DNA from: Bradyrhizobium algeriense
Lineage (GTDB): Bacteria > Pseudomonadota > Alphaproteobacteria > Rhizobiales > Xanthobacteraceae
Assembly: GCF_003062295.1 (NCBI RefSeq)
Contig: NZ_PYCN01000007.1
Span: forward strand, 222,186-286,185
DNA length: 64,000 bases
Direction: 5' to 3'
Part shown: positions 33,299-41,463 of the stretch, in pieces
Layout of the letters: each line of letters starts with the position of its first letter
How positions within the stretch are numbered: position 1 is the stretch's first letter
Position numbers and translations under genes: made by a program
Notes under the pieces: model-generated
Seen by the model: the letters and a program-made list of their open reading frames with translations, nothing else
Database searches by the model: none
Told to the model about the DNA's origin: nothing

Positions 33299-34621
33299 TC
33301 AGATAAGAGGCCCACTCGAATTCAAAAGGTCCCAGTCGCGCACCTCGCGCGCCGCCTTCGTCACGGCGCCGATCGTGGGGAACGACGCCGTCTCCACCAT
33401 CATCGCGCGCGCCAGCCGCAGGCTCCGCGCCTCGCAAATGGCCCGCTGCCTCGGATCCTCGATCAGCTCGAAATCGGCATTGTGCGCCAGCCCGAGAATG
33501 CGGCGGATGATCTTCGCTGCCGCAAATCCGACCGTGTCTCCGAACAGCCGCGCCATATAGGCCTGCCGCTCGGCCTCCAGGCGCGCCGCTCCGGCCGCGC
33601 TAGGAAACAGCGTCCGCGGGTAGGCGTCACCGTGAGCTTCCGTGCGCCAGAGCTCAAGGAACTCGTGGGCGAACTCCGTCCAGACGTTTTCGATCGTTTC
33701 CAGCACCCAGGCCTCGAACAGCCGCCGTTCGCCCGGCGAGCGTTCGTGACCGGCGGAGGCCAGATAGCTCATCAGGAGATTGCCGATAACCGCGCCGAGA
33801 TCGAACCCCATCGGTCCGTAGAACGCGAACTCGGGATCGATCACGACAGCCGCGCCGTCCGTCACCATGATCGAGCCAGTGTGGAGGTCGCCGTGGATCA
33901 GCGCTTCCGGTGCGTTCAGGAACTTGAGCTTGAGGCGGGAAATCGCGGCGTGCAGGTCGAGGTCCTCCCGGAAGACAGCCGCGGTCGCATCGAGCCACGG
34001 CTGTGTCCAGCGGTTCTGCTCGGCCTCGCGGTACGGATCGGTGAAGATCAGATCTTCTGATATCTTGCAAAGCGCATGGTTGCCCGCGAACGCCGCAATC
34101 CCCTCCTTCTTCTGGGCAGCGGGAATCGCGAGGTCGGAAGAGAAAAACAGCGTGCGCGCCAGAAAGGTCGCGATGTCCCCGACAAAGCTTGGATAGAGCG
34201 TGCCGGCGATCAGCCCCTTGCGCATGATGATATGAGGCTCGATCAACTCCATGACGACGAGCGCGAGCCCCTCGTTGTGGTGCAGCACGGCCGGGACCAG
34301 GCCGGGCGCCAGCCGCGCCTGATGCGTCAGCGCCAGATATTCGTAGTGCGAGCGCGATAGCGGCAGCGGCCAGCTTTCGCCGACGAGGCGCACATAGGGC
34401 AGCGCCTGCTTGACGGCGATGCCGCCGTTTTCCCCCTTGACGATGAATACGAGGTTGAGGTTGCCGTCGCCGACCTCGCTGATCGACCAGGCAGCGGGTG
34501 CGCCGCCGAGTCGCGCCCCGACCGCCGGGAGCCCTGCAAGATAGTCTCGCAGATCGGCCTCATGAAGAATTCGGTAATCGTCCTGCCGGGGATCAGCCAA
34601 TGATCGCTGCTCTGAACTCAT
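33299..34621 (-). CDS. mtnK: S-methyl-5-thioribose kinase
   Basis: 440 aa, phosphotransferase/protein-kinase-like fold. The family signature IHGDLHTGSIMV lies at 242-253 (catalytic Asp in HGDLHTGS) and the metal-binding DPEFAFYGPMGFDLG at 262-276. The N-terminal lobe has SISEVGDGNLNLVFIV and GIAVKQALPYVR. It phosphorylates methylthioribose in the methionine salvage route. No mtnA is adjacent. The nearby ribose-type transporter could supply the substrate, but that is only a guess from position. Confidence 0.88.
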   Translation of the reverse strand: MSSEQRSLADPRQDDYRILHEADLRDYLAGLPAVGARLGGAPAAWSISEVGDGNLNLVFIVKGENGGIAVKQALPYVRLVGESWPLPLSRSHYEYLALTHQARLAPGLVPAVLHHNEGLALVVMELIEPHIIMRKGLIAGTLYPSFVGDIATFLARTLFFSSDLAIPAAQKKEGIAAFAGNHALCKISEDLIFTDPYREAEQNRWTQPWLDATAAVFREDLDLHAAISRLKLKFLNAPEALIHGDLHTGSIMVTDGAAVVIDPEFAFYGPMGFDLGAVIGNLLMSYLASAGHERSPGERRLFEAWVLETIENVWTEFAHEFLELWRTEAHGDAYPRTLFPSAAGAARLEAERQAYMARLFGDTVGFAAAKIIRRILGLAHNADFELIEDPRQRAICEARSLRLARAMMVETASFPTIGAVTKAAREVRDWDLLNSSGPLI

Positions 34622-34654
34622 CGCTGTCGCCCCCCGTGCCGGTACGGGAGGTCT

Positions 34655-34738
34655 CTCTCCCGTTCAGGAAATTCGATCCGATATCGGCCTTTTTCTTGAC
34701 CGGATCATAATCGCAAAAGGCCGTCGGCGACCAGCGTT
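34655..34738 (-). pseudogene. Fragment duplicate of the 35403-35750 gene (3' end)
   Basis: Encodes FCDYDPVKKKADIGSNFL, matching YCDYDPFKKKANIGSNFL at the end of the complete gene 750 bp away, with similar DNA over about 84 bp. Only the last ~28 codons remain, so the copy is dead. The methyltransferase gene lies between fragment and full gene. Confidence 0.8.
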
Positions 34739-34761
34739 CACACCGCATTTGCCCAACCGCC

Positions 34762-35370
34762 TCAAATGAGCTGCGCGAGCCAGATGGTGTGGCCGCCGCA
34801 GTCGGGGTCCTCAACGACATGCGACACCACGCGAAATCCGTTCCGATCAAGCAATGAACGATATTCGGCCGGGTCGAGGCTGGCATGATACAGCGGCTCG
34901 CCCCCAAAACTCCCGGTCGCCTCGCCATGCGCGGGACCGCTCGTGAACATCAACGCCGCGCTTGGCGCTGCGTGCTCGCGAAATACTGGAAACATGTTGC
35001 GCTGATCGTCATGACAGAGATGAAAGAAACTGTCCCACGCCAGGATGCCGGAGAGCTTCCGCTGCAAAGCAAGCCCACGCATATCGGCGACGATCCATTC
35101 CTGCCCTGGAAAATGCCGCTGGCAGACATCGATCATAGCCGAAGATGAATCCACGCCAACGACGGGATAACCAAGCTCGATCATATACGCGGCCATTGGC
35201 GCTGCGGATCCGCACCCGATATCGAAGATCGGCGCAGCGGGCGGCAGCAGCGCCCGGAACCGGTCGAGCCAGGGTTTTTCAATCAACCTGGTGCGTGCGC
35301 GACTCTCGATCCAGTCCGACGCCTTGCGCTGATACAGATCGATGATGCGGGCGGCTTCTTCCGACGCCAT
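34762..35370 (-). CDS. Class I SAM-dependent methyltransferase
   Basis: About 202 aa from ATG 35368-35370; a GTG four codons upstream is also possible. Motif I is PIFDIGCGSAAPMAAYM at ~47-63, followed by VVGVDSSSAMIDVCQ and WIVADMRGL. No signal peptide. Substrate unknown; the short form and lack of an accessory domain resemble UbiE-like small-molecule enzymes. It is framed by a full copy and a fragment of the neighbouring gene. Confidence 0.85.
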   Translation of the reverse strand: MASEEAARIIDLYQRKASDWIESRARTRLIEKPWLDRFRALLPPAAPIFDIGCGSAAPMAAYMIELGYPVVGVDSSSAMIDVCQRHFPGQEWIVADMRGLALQRKLSGILAWDSFFHLCHDDQRNMFPVFREHAAPSAALMFTSGPAHGEATGSFGGEPLYHASLDPAEYRSLLDRNGFRVVSHVVEDPDCGGHTIWLAQLI

Positions 35371-35402
35371 TGGCGAACTCACGCATTCCGTATCGACCGA
35401 AC

Positions 35403-35750
35403 CTATTCCCGCTCCAGAAAATTCGAACCGATATTGGCCTTCTTCTTGAACGGGTCATAGTCGCAATAGACGCTGTCGGCGACCAGCGTGTAGCTCGGGA
35501 TAATCGTGTCCTTGTCGAGCTTGACCGAGCTCACGCCGATGACGGCGGTCTGCTTGCCGTCGGTCCATTTGAACGGGGTGGTGCTTTGCGCCCGCTCGCA
35601 GGCCGCCACCGCGTCGGCGAAGACCGAGCCTTCAACGAAGGCCTTTACGGTTCTAAGCTGCCCGAGGGTTTTCCAGTTCATGTAGAACGAGCCGGCAAGG
35701 CCAGCGGCGAGCAGAACCACAAGCAATAATAAAATACGCTGAAAATTCAT
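35403..35750 (-). CDS. Hypothetical membrane-anchored protein
   Basis: 115 aa with an N-terminal anchor (MNFQRILLLLVVLLAAGLAG) and an outward soluble part (TVKAFVEGSVFADAVAACER, AVIGVSSVKLDKDTI, ending YCDYDPFKKKANIGSNF). No known domain. Its 3' end is duplicated at 34655-34738. Probably periplasmic side of the inner membrane. Function unknown. Confidence 0.7.
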   Translation of the reverse strand: MNFQRILLLLVVLLAAGLAGSFYMNWKTLGQLRTVKAFVEGSVFADAVAACERAQSTTPFKWTDGKQTAVIGVSSVKLDKDTIIPSYTLVADSVYCDYDPFKKKANIGSNFLERE

Positions 35751-35914
35751 TCATTTTCCCCAGCCGGAATAGCCCGGCGCAAAATTAGTCGATCCCGCCG
35801 GATTTGTCAGAATCCAAATACTACCCAAGGAACCCTCCGGCGGGCTATTGCCGCGATAGCTTAGATGTGACTAACGGTATCGCTCTGCCTTTAAAATCGG
35901 ATCAGGGACATCCG

Positions 35915-36514
35915 ATGACAACTGACGATCCAGACGCGATTGCATTGCGGCCCACCGTCATTGGCGGCGCCCGCCAGGACGACGACTATGAGGTGATCTG
36001 GCGCGGCTTCCAGGTCGGACGGTTAATGAAGCAGGCGGATAGCCCGCACTGGTGGTGGGCTTGCACCGTCTATGGGCTACCCCCGAGCCCTAATGACCGA
36101 GGGCCCGCCATCAATTACAAGGACTGTCAGGTCCGCTTCCGGCTCGCCTGGGCGAGAATCAGGCCAACGCTGACCAACGAGACCATCCAGGCCGCAACGC
36201 AGCACGCCCAGGGGCTGCTTGAGCAACAGACGGCGAAGGGAGCAGAGCCCAAGGCACCTGAACCGCTTCAGGTTCTGGAGCACCATCGCGCAGCGCCCCG
36301 GCACCGGGTATTGAAGGCAGGCTCCATCGAGTTCAACGGCGGCGTCATCGATTGCACCATCCGGAATGTATCGGACACCGGCGCTGCACTCGAAGTCGCC
36401 AGTCCGGTCGGCGTCCCCGACAGCTTCTGGTTGGTGATCTCGGGCGATCATACGCGCCGCTACTGCCGGGTGGCCTGGCGAACGGACAAGCGGATAGGCG
36501 TCGCGTTCGACTAG
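35915..36514 (+). CDS. PilZ-domain protein
   Basis: 199 aa from ATG 35915 (MTTDDPDAIALRPTVIG). The N-terminal ~95 residues (DYEVIWRGFQVGRLMKQAD, HWWWACTVYGLP) form a region of unknown function. The C-terminal ~75 are PilZ-like: RHRVLKAGSIEFNGGVIDC, then TIRNVSDTGAALEV and ends RIGVAFD. PilZ domains bind cyclic di-GMP via RxxxR and D/NxSxxG; NVSDTG is present while the arginine pair (RHR) is irregular, so binding is uncertain. Its TAG stop is the edge of a REP-like element. Confidence 0.8.
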   Translation: MTTDDPDAIALRPTVIGGARQDDDYEVIWRGFQVGRLMKQADSPHWWWACTVYGLPPSPNDRGPAINYKDCQVRFRLAWARIRPTLTNETIQAATQHAQGLLEQQTAKGAEPKAPEPLQVLEHHRAAPRHRVLKAGSIEFNGGVIDCTIRNVSDTGAALEVASPVGVPDSFWLVISGDHTRRYCRVAWRTDKRIGVAFD

Positions 36515-36617
36515 AGCATTATCGGTTCTGATTGAATCAGAACCGAAGCTCTAGATTCTTGTTTTGACGCGTTTTCTTCACGCGAACCGGTACCCACTTC
36601 GCTCGAAAACGCTATAG
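36512..36617. repeat. REP-like palindromic element 3
   Basis: Starts TAGAGCATTAT inside the PilZ gene stop; contains CGGTTCTGATTGAATCAGAACCG, then AGCTCTAG, and a second module ending CGAAAACGCTATAG. About 106 bp of nested inverted repeats, of the kind scattered in Bradyrhizobium genomes. Confidence 0.8.
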
Positions 36618-36763
36618 AGCGGGAATGCGATTAAGTTGGGCCGTGACGACGGTCCATCTGGTGCCCCGGACGCGAGCGGCGTGAGTACTGGGAACCGGGG
36701 GACCCATTCTACTTTGCATGGGGTTGTTTTCGAGATTTTGTGTCCGGGCCCTGCGGCGCCGGA

Positions 36764-37051
36764 TCAAAACGGCAGCCCCATCAGCTTCGACAGCCGTTCG
36801 ATGTTCAGGTAGCCCTGATGATACGCCCACATCCCGATGCCGAAAACCACGCCCGAGATCAGCGTGGTCCAGAGCAGCTTGTAGCCCATCCGCGCCATGA
36901 CCGGCGCGCCGGGATCGGTGCCAGGAGTAACTTGGCCGGCGCCCTCACCGTCCTCATGCTGGCTGCGGACGCCGAACGGCAACGTCACGAACAGCACGAC
37001 CCACCAGAGCACGAAGTAGATCGCAAGCGCTGTGGAGACACTATAAGCCAT
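36764..37051 (-). CDS. DUF1467 membrane protein
   Basis: 95 aa, start at ATG 37049-37051. Two spans (ALAIYFVLWWVVLFVTLPFG and LLWTTLISGVVFGIGMWAY) with a hydrophilic loop, fitting DUF1467. It lies 4 bp after mce on the same strand and ends the long nuo-birA-rnj-mce unit. In many Rhizobiales this gene is next to proS; here ~16 kb separates them. Function unknown. Confidence 0.85.
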   Translation of the reverse strand: MAYSVSTALAIYFVLWWVVLFVTLPFGVRSQHEDGEGAGQVTPGTDPGAPVMARMGYKLLWTTLISGVVFGIGMWAYHQGYLNIERLSKLMGLPF

Positions 37052-37055
37052 GGGT

Positions 37056-37460
37056 TCAGGCCTGCTCGATTTCGACCAGCGCGCCGGAAAAATCCTTCGG
37101 ATGGAAAAACAGCACCGGCTTGCCGTGGGCACCGATCTTCGGCACGCCGTCGCCGAGGACGCGCGCGCCCTCGCTGATCAGTCTGTCGCGCGCGGCGATG
37201 ATGTCGGGCACGTCATAGCAGATGTGATGGATGCCCCCGTCGGCGTTGCGCTCGACGAATTTGGCGATCGGCGAGGCCTCGCCGAGCGGCTGGATGAACT
37301 CGATCTTGGTGTTGGGCAGCGTCACGAACACGGTGATGACGCCATGCTCCGGCAGTGGCACCGCGCCGGAGATTTCCGCGCCGAACGCGCCGCCATAGAT
37401 TTTCGCAGCCTTTTCAGCATCCTTGACCGCGATCGCGACATGATTGAGCCGGCCCAGCAT
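37056..37460 (-). CDS. mce: Methylmalonyl-CoA epimerase
   Basis: 134 aa from ATG 37458-37460, with AGGAG 8 nt upstream. Glyoxalase-fold: LNHVAIAVKDAEKAAKIYG, ITVFVTLPNTKIEFIQPLG, GGIHHICYDVPDI, VLFFHPKDFSGALVEIEQ. The metal ligands His (NHVAIAV), His (HHICYDV) and Glu (VEIEQ) are present. It interconverts R- and S-methylmalonyl-CoA in propionate degradation. 71 bp after the RNase J gene. Confidence 0.9.
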   Translation of the reverse strand: MLGRLNHVAIAVKDAEKAAKIYGGAFGAEISGAVPLPEHGVITVFVTLPNTKIEFIQPLGEASPIAKFVERNADGGIHHICYDVPDIIAARDRLISEGARVLGDGVPKIGAHGKPVLFFHPKDFSGALVEIEQA

Positions 37461-37531
37461 GACACTCACTCCTGCTTCCTGCGTCTTCCCGACGAGAGCC
37501 CGCCAGCTCGCCTGACGACGTCCTTTTTACC

Positions 37532-39202
37532 TCAAACCGTCAGCACGTGAACGAGGCAAATCGGCTTCTTGCCCCACTGCTCGTTGATGACGGCCCGCAC
37601 CGCACGACGCACCGATTCCGCCGTCGCGTCCGCATCGCGCCGACGCACCCGCGGCAGGTTTTCGACCGTCGAAACCACCGTATCGAACACGATCTCATCG
37701 ATCACCTCGCCGGCCGCATTCTTCTCGGGGATGCCGACGAGATCGACCTCGGGATCGTCGGCCAGTTCGCCCTTGTCGGTCATGGCGATCGCCACGAAGG
37801 CGCAGCCGGCAAATCCCATCCGGCGCCGCTCGACCACGGCGCGGGACTTGGAATCCTCCAGTATGTTGCCGTCCTTGTAGAGCCGCCCCGACGGCAACTC
37901 GTCGATGATGCCGGGATCACCGGGCCCGAGCTTGACCAGATCGCCATTGCGGCAGGTCAAGACCTTTGGCACGCCGGCGGTGCGCGCCAGCTTGGCATGC
38001 TCGGAGAGATGCAGCGCCTCGCCATGGACGGGGATCAGGATCTGCGGGCGCACCCATGAGATCATGTCGCGCAGCTCGTCGCGGCGCGGATGGCCGGAGA
38101 CGTGGACGAGATCGTTGCGGTCGGTGATGACCTCGATACCCTGGACTATCAGCCCGTTGATGATGCCGCCGACTGCCTTCTCGTTGCCAGGAATGGTGCG
38201 CGAGGAAAAGATAACGGTATCGCCCTTGTTCAGCGTCACCTGCGGATGGTCGTTGTTGGAGATACGGGCGAGCGCTGCGCGCGGCTCGCCCTGGCTGCCG
38301 GTGCACAGCGCCAGCACCTTGTCCGGCGGGAAATGCCCATAATAATCGGCGCCACGAAAATTCTGCACGCCGTCGAGATAGCCGGTCTCGCGGGCGACCT
38401 GCACCACGCGCTCCATGGCGCGGCCGACCACCACCACTTCGCGATCGGCGGCCTTGGCGGCATCCGCCACCGCTTTCACGCGCGCGACGTTGGAGGCAAA
38501 GGTGGTGACGGCGACCCGGCCCTTGGCGCCCTTCACCAGCTTGGCGATGGTGGCGGCAACCTCGGTTTCCGAGGGCGAGCGTCCTTCCCGCACCGCGTTG
38601 GTGGAATCCCCGACCAGCGCCAGCACGCCGGCATCGCCGAGTTCGCGCAGGCGCCGCTCGTCGGTCGGCAGGCCGATAATGGGCGTCGGGTCGATCTTCC
38701 AGTCGCCGGTGTGAAGCACGGTGCCGGCGGAGGTATGGATCGCCAGCGCATGCGATTCCGGAATCGAGTGCGCGACCGGGATGAATTCGACGGTGAACGG
38801 CCCGAGATTGACGCGGCCGCCCGACGGCACCACGGTCACCGGGATCTTCGGCGGATTGCGCTCGGCGGCGCATTTGGCCTCGAACAAGGCGGCGCTGAAT
38901 TTGGTGGCATAGACCGGGCATTGCAGCTTCGGCCAGAGGTCCATAATCGCGCCGAAATGGTCCTCATGGGCATGCGTCAGCACCAGGCCCATCAGGTTCT
39001 TGCGCTCCTTCTCCAGGAAGCGGATGTCGGGCATGATCAGGTCGATGCCCGGCAGATGCTCCTCGTCGCCGAAGGAAACGCCGAGATCGACGGCGAGCCA
39101 GGAGCGCTGGTTGCGGTTGCCGAGCCCGTAGATCGACAGGTTCATGCCGATCTCGCCGACGCCGCCGAGCGGCGCAAAGGTCAGTTCATCCGGCCGCGCC
39201 AT
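37532..39202 (-). CDS. rnj: Ribonuclease J
   Basis: 556 aa from ATG 39200-39202 (MARPDELTFAPLGGVGEIG), which overlaps the birA stop by one base. Metallo-beta-lactamase motif THAHEDHFGAI (His77, His79, Asp81, His82), then the beta-CASP part (GDSTNAV, VATTFASNVAR-like VAVTTFASNVAR, GSQGEPRAAL, SGHPRRDEL). It is a 5'-to-3' exo- and endoribonuclease that matures rRNA and degrades mRNA in alphaproteobacteria. Long in-frame sequence upstream belongs to birA. Confidence 0.93.
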   Translation of the reverse strand: MARPDELTFAPLGGVGEIGMNLSIYGLGNRNQRSWLAVDLGVSFGDEEHLPGIDLIMPDIRFLEKERKNLMGLVLTHAHEDHFGAIMDLWPKLQCPVYATKFSAALFEAKCAAERNPPKIPVTVVPSGGRVNLGPFTVEFIPVAHSIPESHALAIHTSAGTVLHTGDWKIDPTPIIGLPTDERRLRELGDAGVLALVGDSTNAVREGRSPSETEVAATIAKLVKGAKGRVAVTTFASNVARVKAVADAAKAADREVVVVGRAMERVVQVARETGYLDGVQNFRGADYYGHFPPDKVLALCTGSQGEPRAALARISNNDHPQVTLNKGDTVIFSSRTIPGNEKAVGGIINGLIVQGIEVITDRNDLVHVSGHPRRDELRDMISWVRPQILIPVHGEALHLSEHAKLARTAGVPKVLTCRNGDLVKLGPGDPGIIDELPSGRLYKDGNILEDSKSRAVVERRRMGFAGCAFVAIAMTDKGELADDPEVDLVGIPEKNAAGEVIDEIVFDTVVSTVENLPRVRRRDADATAESVRRAVRAVINEQWGKKPICLVHVLTV

Positions 39203-40014
39203 CAGGCCGCTCCCACTGACGCCGCAGCGCCGAAATAGACCTCGCCCGCAGTGACGGCCGCGCGCTTGCCCTCCGCTGTGCGGACGATCAGGCAGCCGCT
39301 CTCGTCGATGGTATCGAACGTGCCCTCGACGGTCGCGGCTCCAGTCTGGATTGCAACCCGCTCGCCAAGGCCGAACGCGCGCTCCAGCCACAGTTTTCGG
39401 ATATCGGCAAAGCCGCGGCCATTGTCCCAGATGCCATGGAATTCGACCCAGGCATCCGAGAGCGCCGTAAACAGTTCCTCCGCGCCGATTTGAACGCCGA
39501 GCGCAGCCAGCGAGGTCGCCGGCGTCGGCGTGCCCTCGGGCGCCGCAATGACGTTGGTGCCGATGCCGACCACCACGGCCAGGCGATTGCCGGCCACGGC
39601 CTCAGCCTCCAGCAGGATGCCGGCGAGCTTCTGCCCATCCGCCATGACGTCGTTGGGCCATTTCAGGGCGTATTTCAGCGGTTCCGCGCCGGCACGGCGC
39701 AAATTGGCTTCGATGCTGAGTTTTTGCAGCGCGCTTTCAAGCGAAAGCCCGGCGGCAAAGCCCAGCGTCGCCGCAACCGCCGGCGACACGTCCATGACTT
39801 CGAGAATGCTGCTGGCAAGGTTGCCACGCGGCGCGATCCAGGCGCGCTGCCGGCGGCCCCGGCCCGCCGTCTGCTCCGTCGTCACGAACCACACAGGTCC
39901 CCGCTCGCCATCGCGGGCGCGGGACATGGCTTCGGCGTTGGTCGACCCGATCTGGTCGAAGGCGGCGAGGCCGTAGCCCGCCGATCTGGCTTTGGAACCG
40001 AGCGTAAAGGTCAT
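39202..40014 (-). CDS. birA: Biotin--[acetyl-CoA-carboxylase] ligase
   Basis: 270 aa from ATG 40012-40014; the ATGA start overlaps the nuoN stop. Biotin-ligase core: GSTNAEAMSRARDG, TTEQTAGRGRRQRAWI, LKYALKWPNDVMADGQKLAGILLEA and VVVGIGTNV. It lacks an N-terminal helix-turn-helix, so it is a monofunctional ligase, not a repressor. It biotinylates acetyl-CoA carboxylase and other carboxylases. Coupled to nuoN and RNase J by overlaps. Confidence 0.93.
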   Translation of the reverse strand: MTFTLGSKARSAGYGLAAFDQIGSTNAEAMSRARDGERGPVWFVTTEQTAGRGRRQRAWIAPRGNLASSILEVMDVSPAVAATLGFAAGLSLESALQKLSIEANLRRAGAEPLKYALKWPNDVMADGQKLAGILLEAEAVAGNRLAVVVGIGTNVIAAPEGTPTPATSLAALGVQIGAEELFTALSDAWVEFHGIWDNGRGFADIRKLWLERAFGLGERVAIQTGAATVEGTFDTIDESGCLIVRTAEGKRAAVTAGEVYFGAAASVGAA

Positions 40015-41453
40015 CCTGGGAACAGCGACTTCGCCGCCGTCGTGGCGACGCTGACCAGCGGCCCCGGATAGACGAAGAAGAAGATGTTGAAGATGCCCGC
40101 GACCGCCAGCACCGTCCGCAGTTCGATCCGCATCGGCTCGATATGGCCGGCCGGCTCGTCGAAATACATCACCTTGATGATGGTGAGATAGTAGAACGCG
40201 CCCACCACGCTGGTCAGCACGCCGATCACGGCGAGCGTGAACAGGCCCGCCTTGATCGCGGCCACGAACACGTACCATTTGGCGAAGAACCCCGCGAGCG
40301 GCGGAATGCCCGCCAGCGAGAACAGCAGCATGGCGAAGAAGAAGGCCAGCAGCGGATTGGTGCGCGACAGGCCTGCGAAATCGCTGATCTGCTCCATCGG
40401 CTGGCCGTCGCGCTTCATGGAAAGGATGACCGCGAAGGTGCCGAGCGTCATCGCGACATAGATCGCGATATAGACCAGCACGCCCTGCGCGCCCTCCACT
40501 GTGCCCGACGCGAGCCCGACCAGCGCAAAGCCCATATGGCCGATCGAGGAATAGGCCATCAGGCGCTTGATGTTCCTCTGCCCGATGGCGGCGAACGAAC
40601 CCAGCGCCATCGAGGCGATCGCAACGAACACGAGAATCTGCTGCCACTGCGGCACGATGCCGGGGAACGCGGTCAACGTCACGCGGGTGAACACCGCAAG
40701 GGCTGCGACCTTCGGCGCCGAGGCAAAGAAGGCCGTGACCGGCGTCGGCGCGCCCTCATAGACGTCGGGCGTCCACATATGGAACGGCACGGCGGATACC
40801 TTGAAGCAGAGCCCGGCCAGCAGGAACACCAGGCCGAACACGATGCCGACGCTGCCGGTTTTCACCGCGGCGGCGATGCCGGCAAAATCGACCGTCCCGG
40901 TGAAGCCGTAGATCAGCGAGGCGCCGTACAGCAGCATGCCGGAGGACAGCGCGCCGAGCACAAAGTACTTCAGGCCGGCCTCGGTGGACTTGGCGTTGTC
41001 GCGGTTAGAGGCAGCGACCACGTAGAGCGCGAGGCTCATCAGTTCGAGCCCGAGATAGAGCATGATCAGGTCGGCAGCCGAAATCAGCACCATCATGCCG
41101 AGCGTGGAGAGCAGCACCAGGATCGAATATTCGAAAATCCGCCGCGACGGGTCGGACAAAAACTCCGTCGACAGGATCAGCGTCACAGCCGAACCGATGA
41201 TCGCAAGAACCTTCAGGAAGCGGGCAAAATCGTCGACGATGAAGCTGCCGCCGAAGGTCGTGAGCTTGCCGGCCGGCAGCATCAGCTCGAGCGCGCCGGT
41301 CACGACCAGCAGCACCACCGCAAGCGTGGTAACCAGCCTGGTTGTCCCCTCGCCGCGATAGGCGCCCAGCATCAACAGCGCCATGGCGCCGACGGCCAGC
41401 ACCAGCTCCGGCAGCACCGGCAGCAACTGATAACCTGCACTCTGGAAGCTCAT
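40011..41453 (-). CDS. nuoN: NADH dehydrogenase I subunit N
   Basis: 480 aa with about 14 membrane spans, a proton-pumping antiporter-like subunit of complex I. Typical stretches are LIMLYLGLELMSLALYVVAA, YFVLGALSSGMLLYGASLIY, FHMWTPDVYEGAPTPVTAFF (conserved charged and Pro residues of TM helices 7-8) and KRLMAYSSIGHMGFAL. Last nuo gene in the operon, 10 bp after nuoM; its stop overlaps birA. Confidence 0.95.
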   Translation of the reverse strand: MSFQSAGYQLLPVLPELVLAVGAMALLMLGAYRGEGTTRLVTTLAVVLLVVTGALELMLPAGKLTTFGGSFIVDDFARFLKVLAIIGSAVTLILSTEFLSDPSRRIFEYSILVLLSTLGMMVLISAADLIMLYLGLELMSLALYVVAASNRDNAKSTEAGLKYFVLGALSSGMLLYGASLIYGFTGTVDFAGIAAAVKTGSVGIVFGLVFLLAGLCFKVSAVPFHMWTPDVYEGAPTPVTAFFASAPKVAALAVFTRVTLTAFPGIVPQWQQILVFVAIASMALGSFAAIGQRNIKRLMAYSSIGHMGFALVGLASGTVEGAQGVLVYIAIYVAMTLGTFAVILSMKRDGQPMEQISDFAGLSRTNPLLAFFFAMLLFSLAGIPPLAGFFAKWYVFVAAIKAGLFTLAVIGVLTSVVGAFYYLTIIKVMYFDEPAGHIEPMRIELRTVLAVAGIFNIFFFVYPGPLVSVATTAAKSLFPG

Positions 41454-41463
41454 GATAGGGGCC

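Noticed and set aside
33051..33560. Plus-strand frame through the REP element and into the mtnK end
   Set aside because: Reads across a palindromic repeat and antisense of mtnK; not coding.
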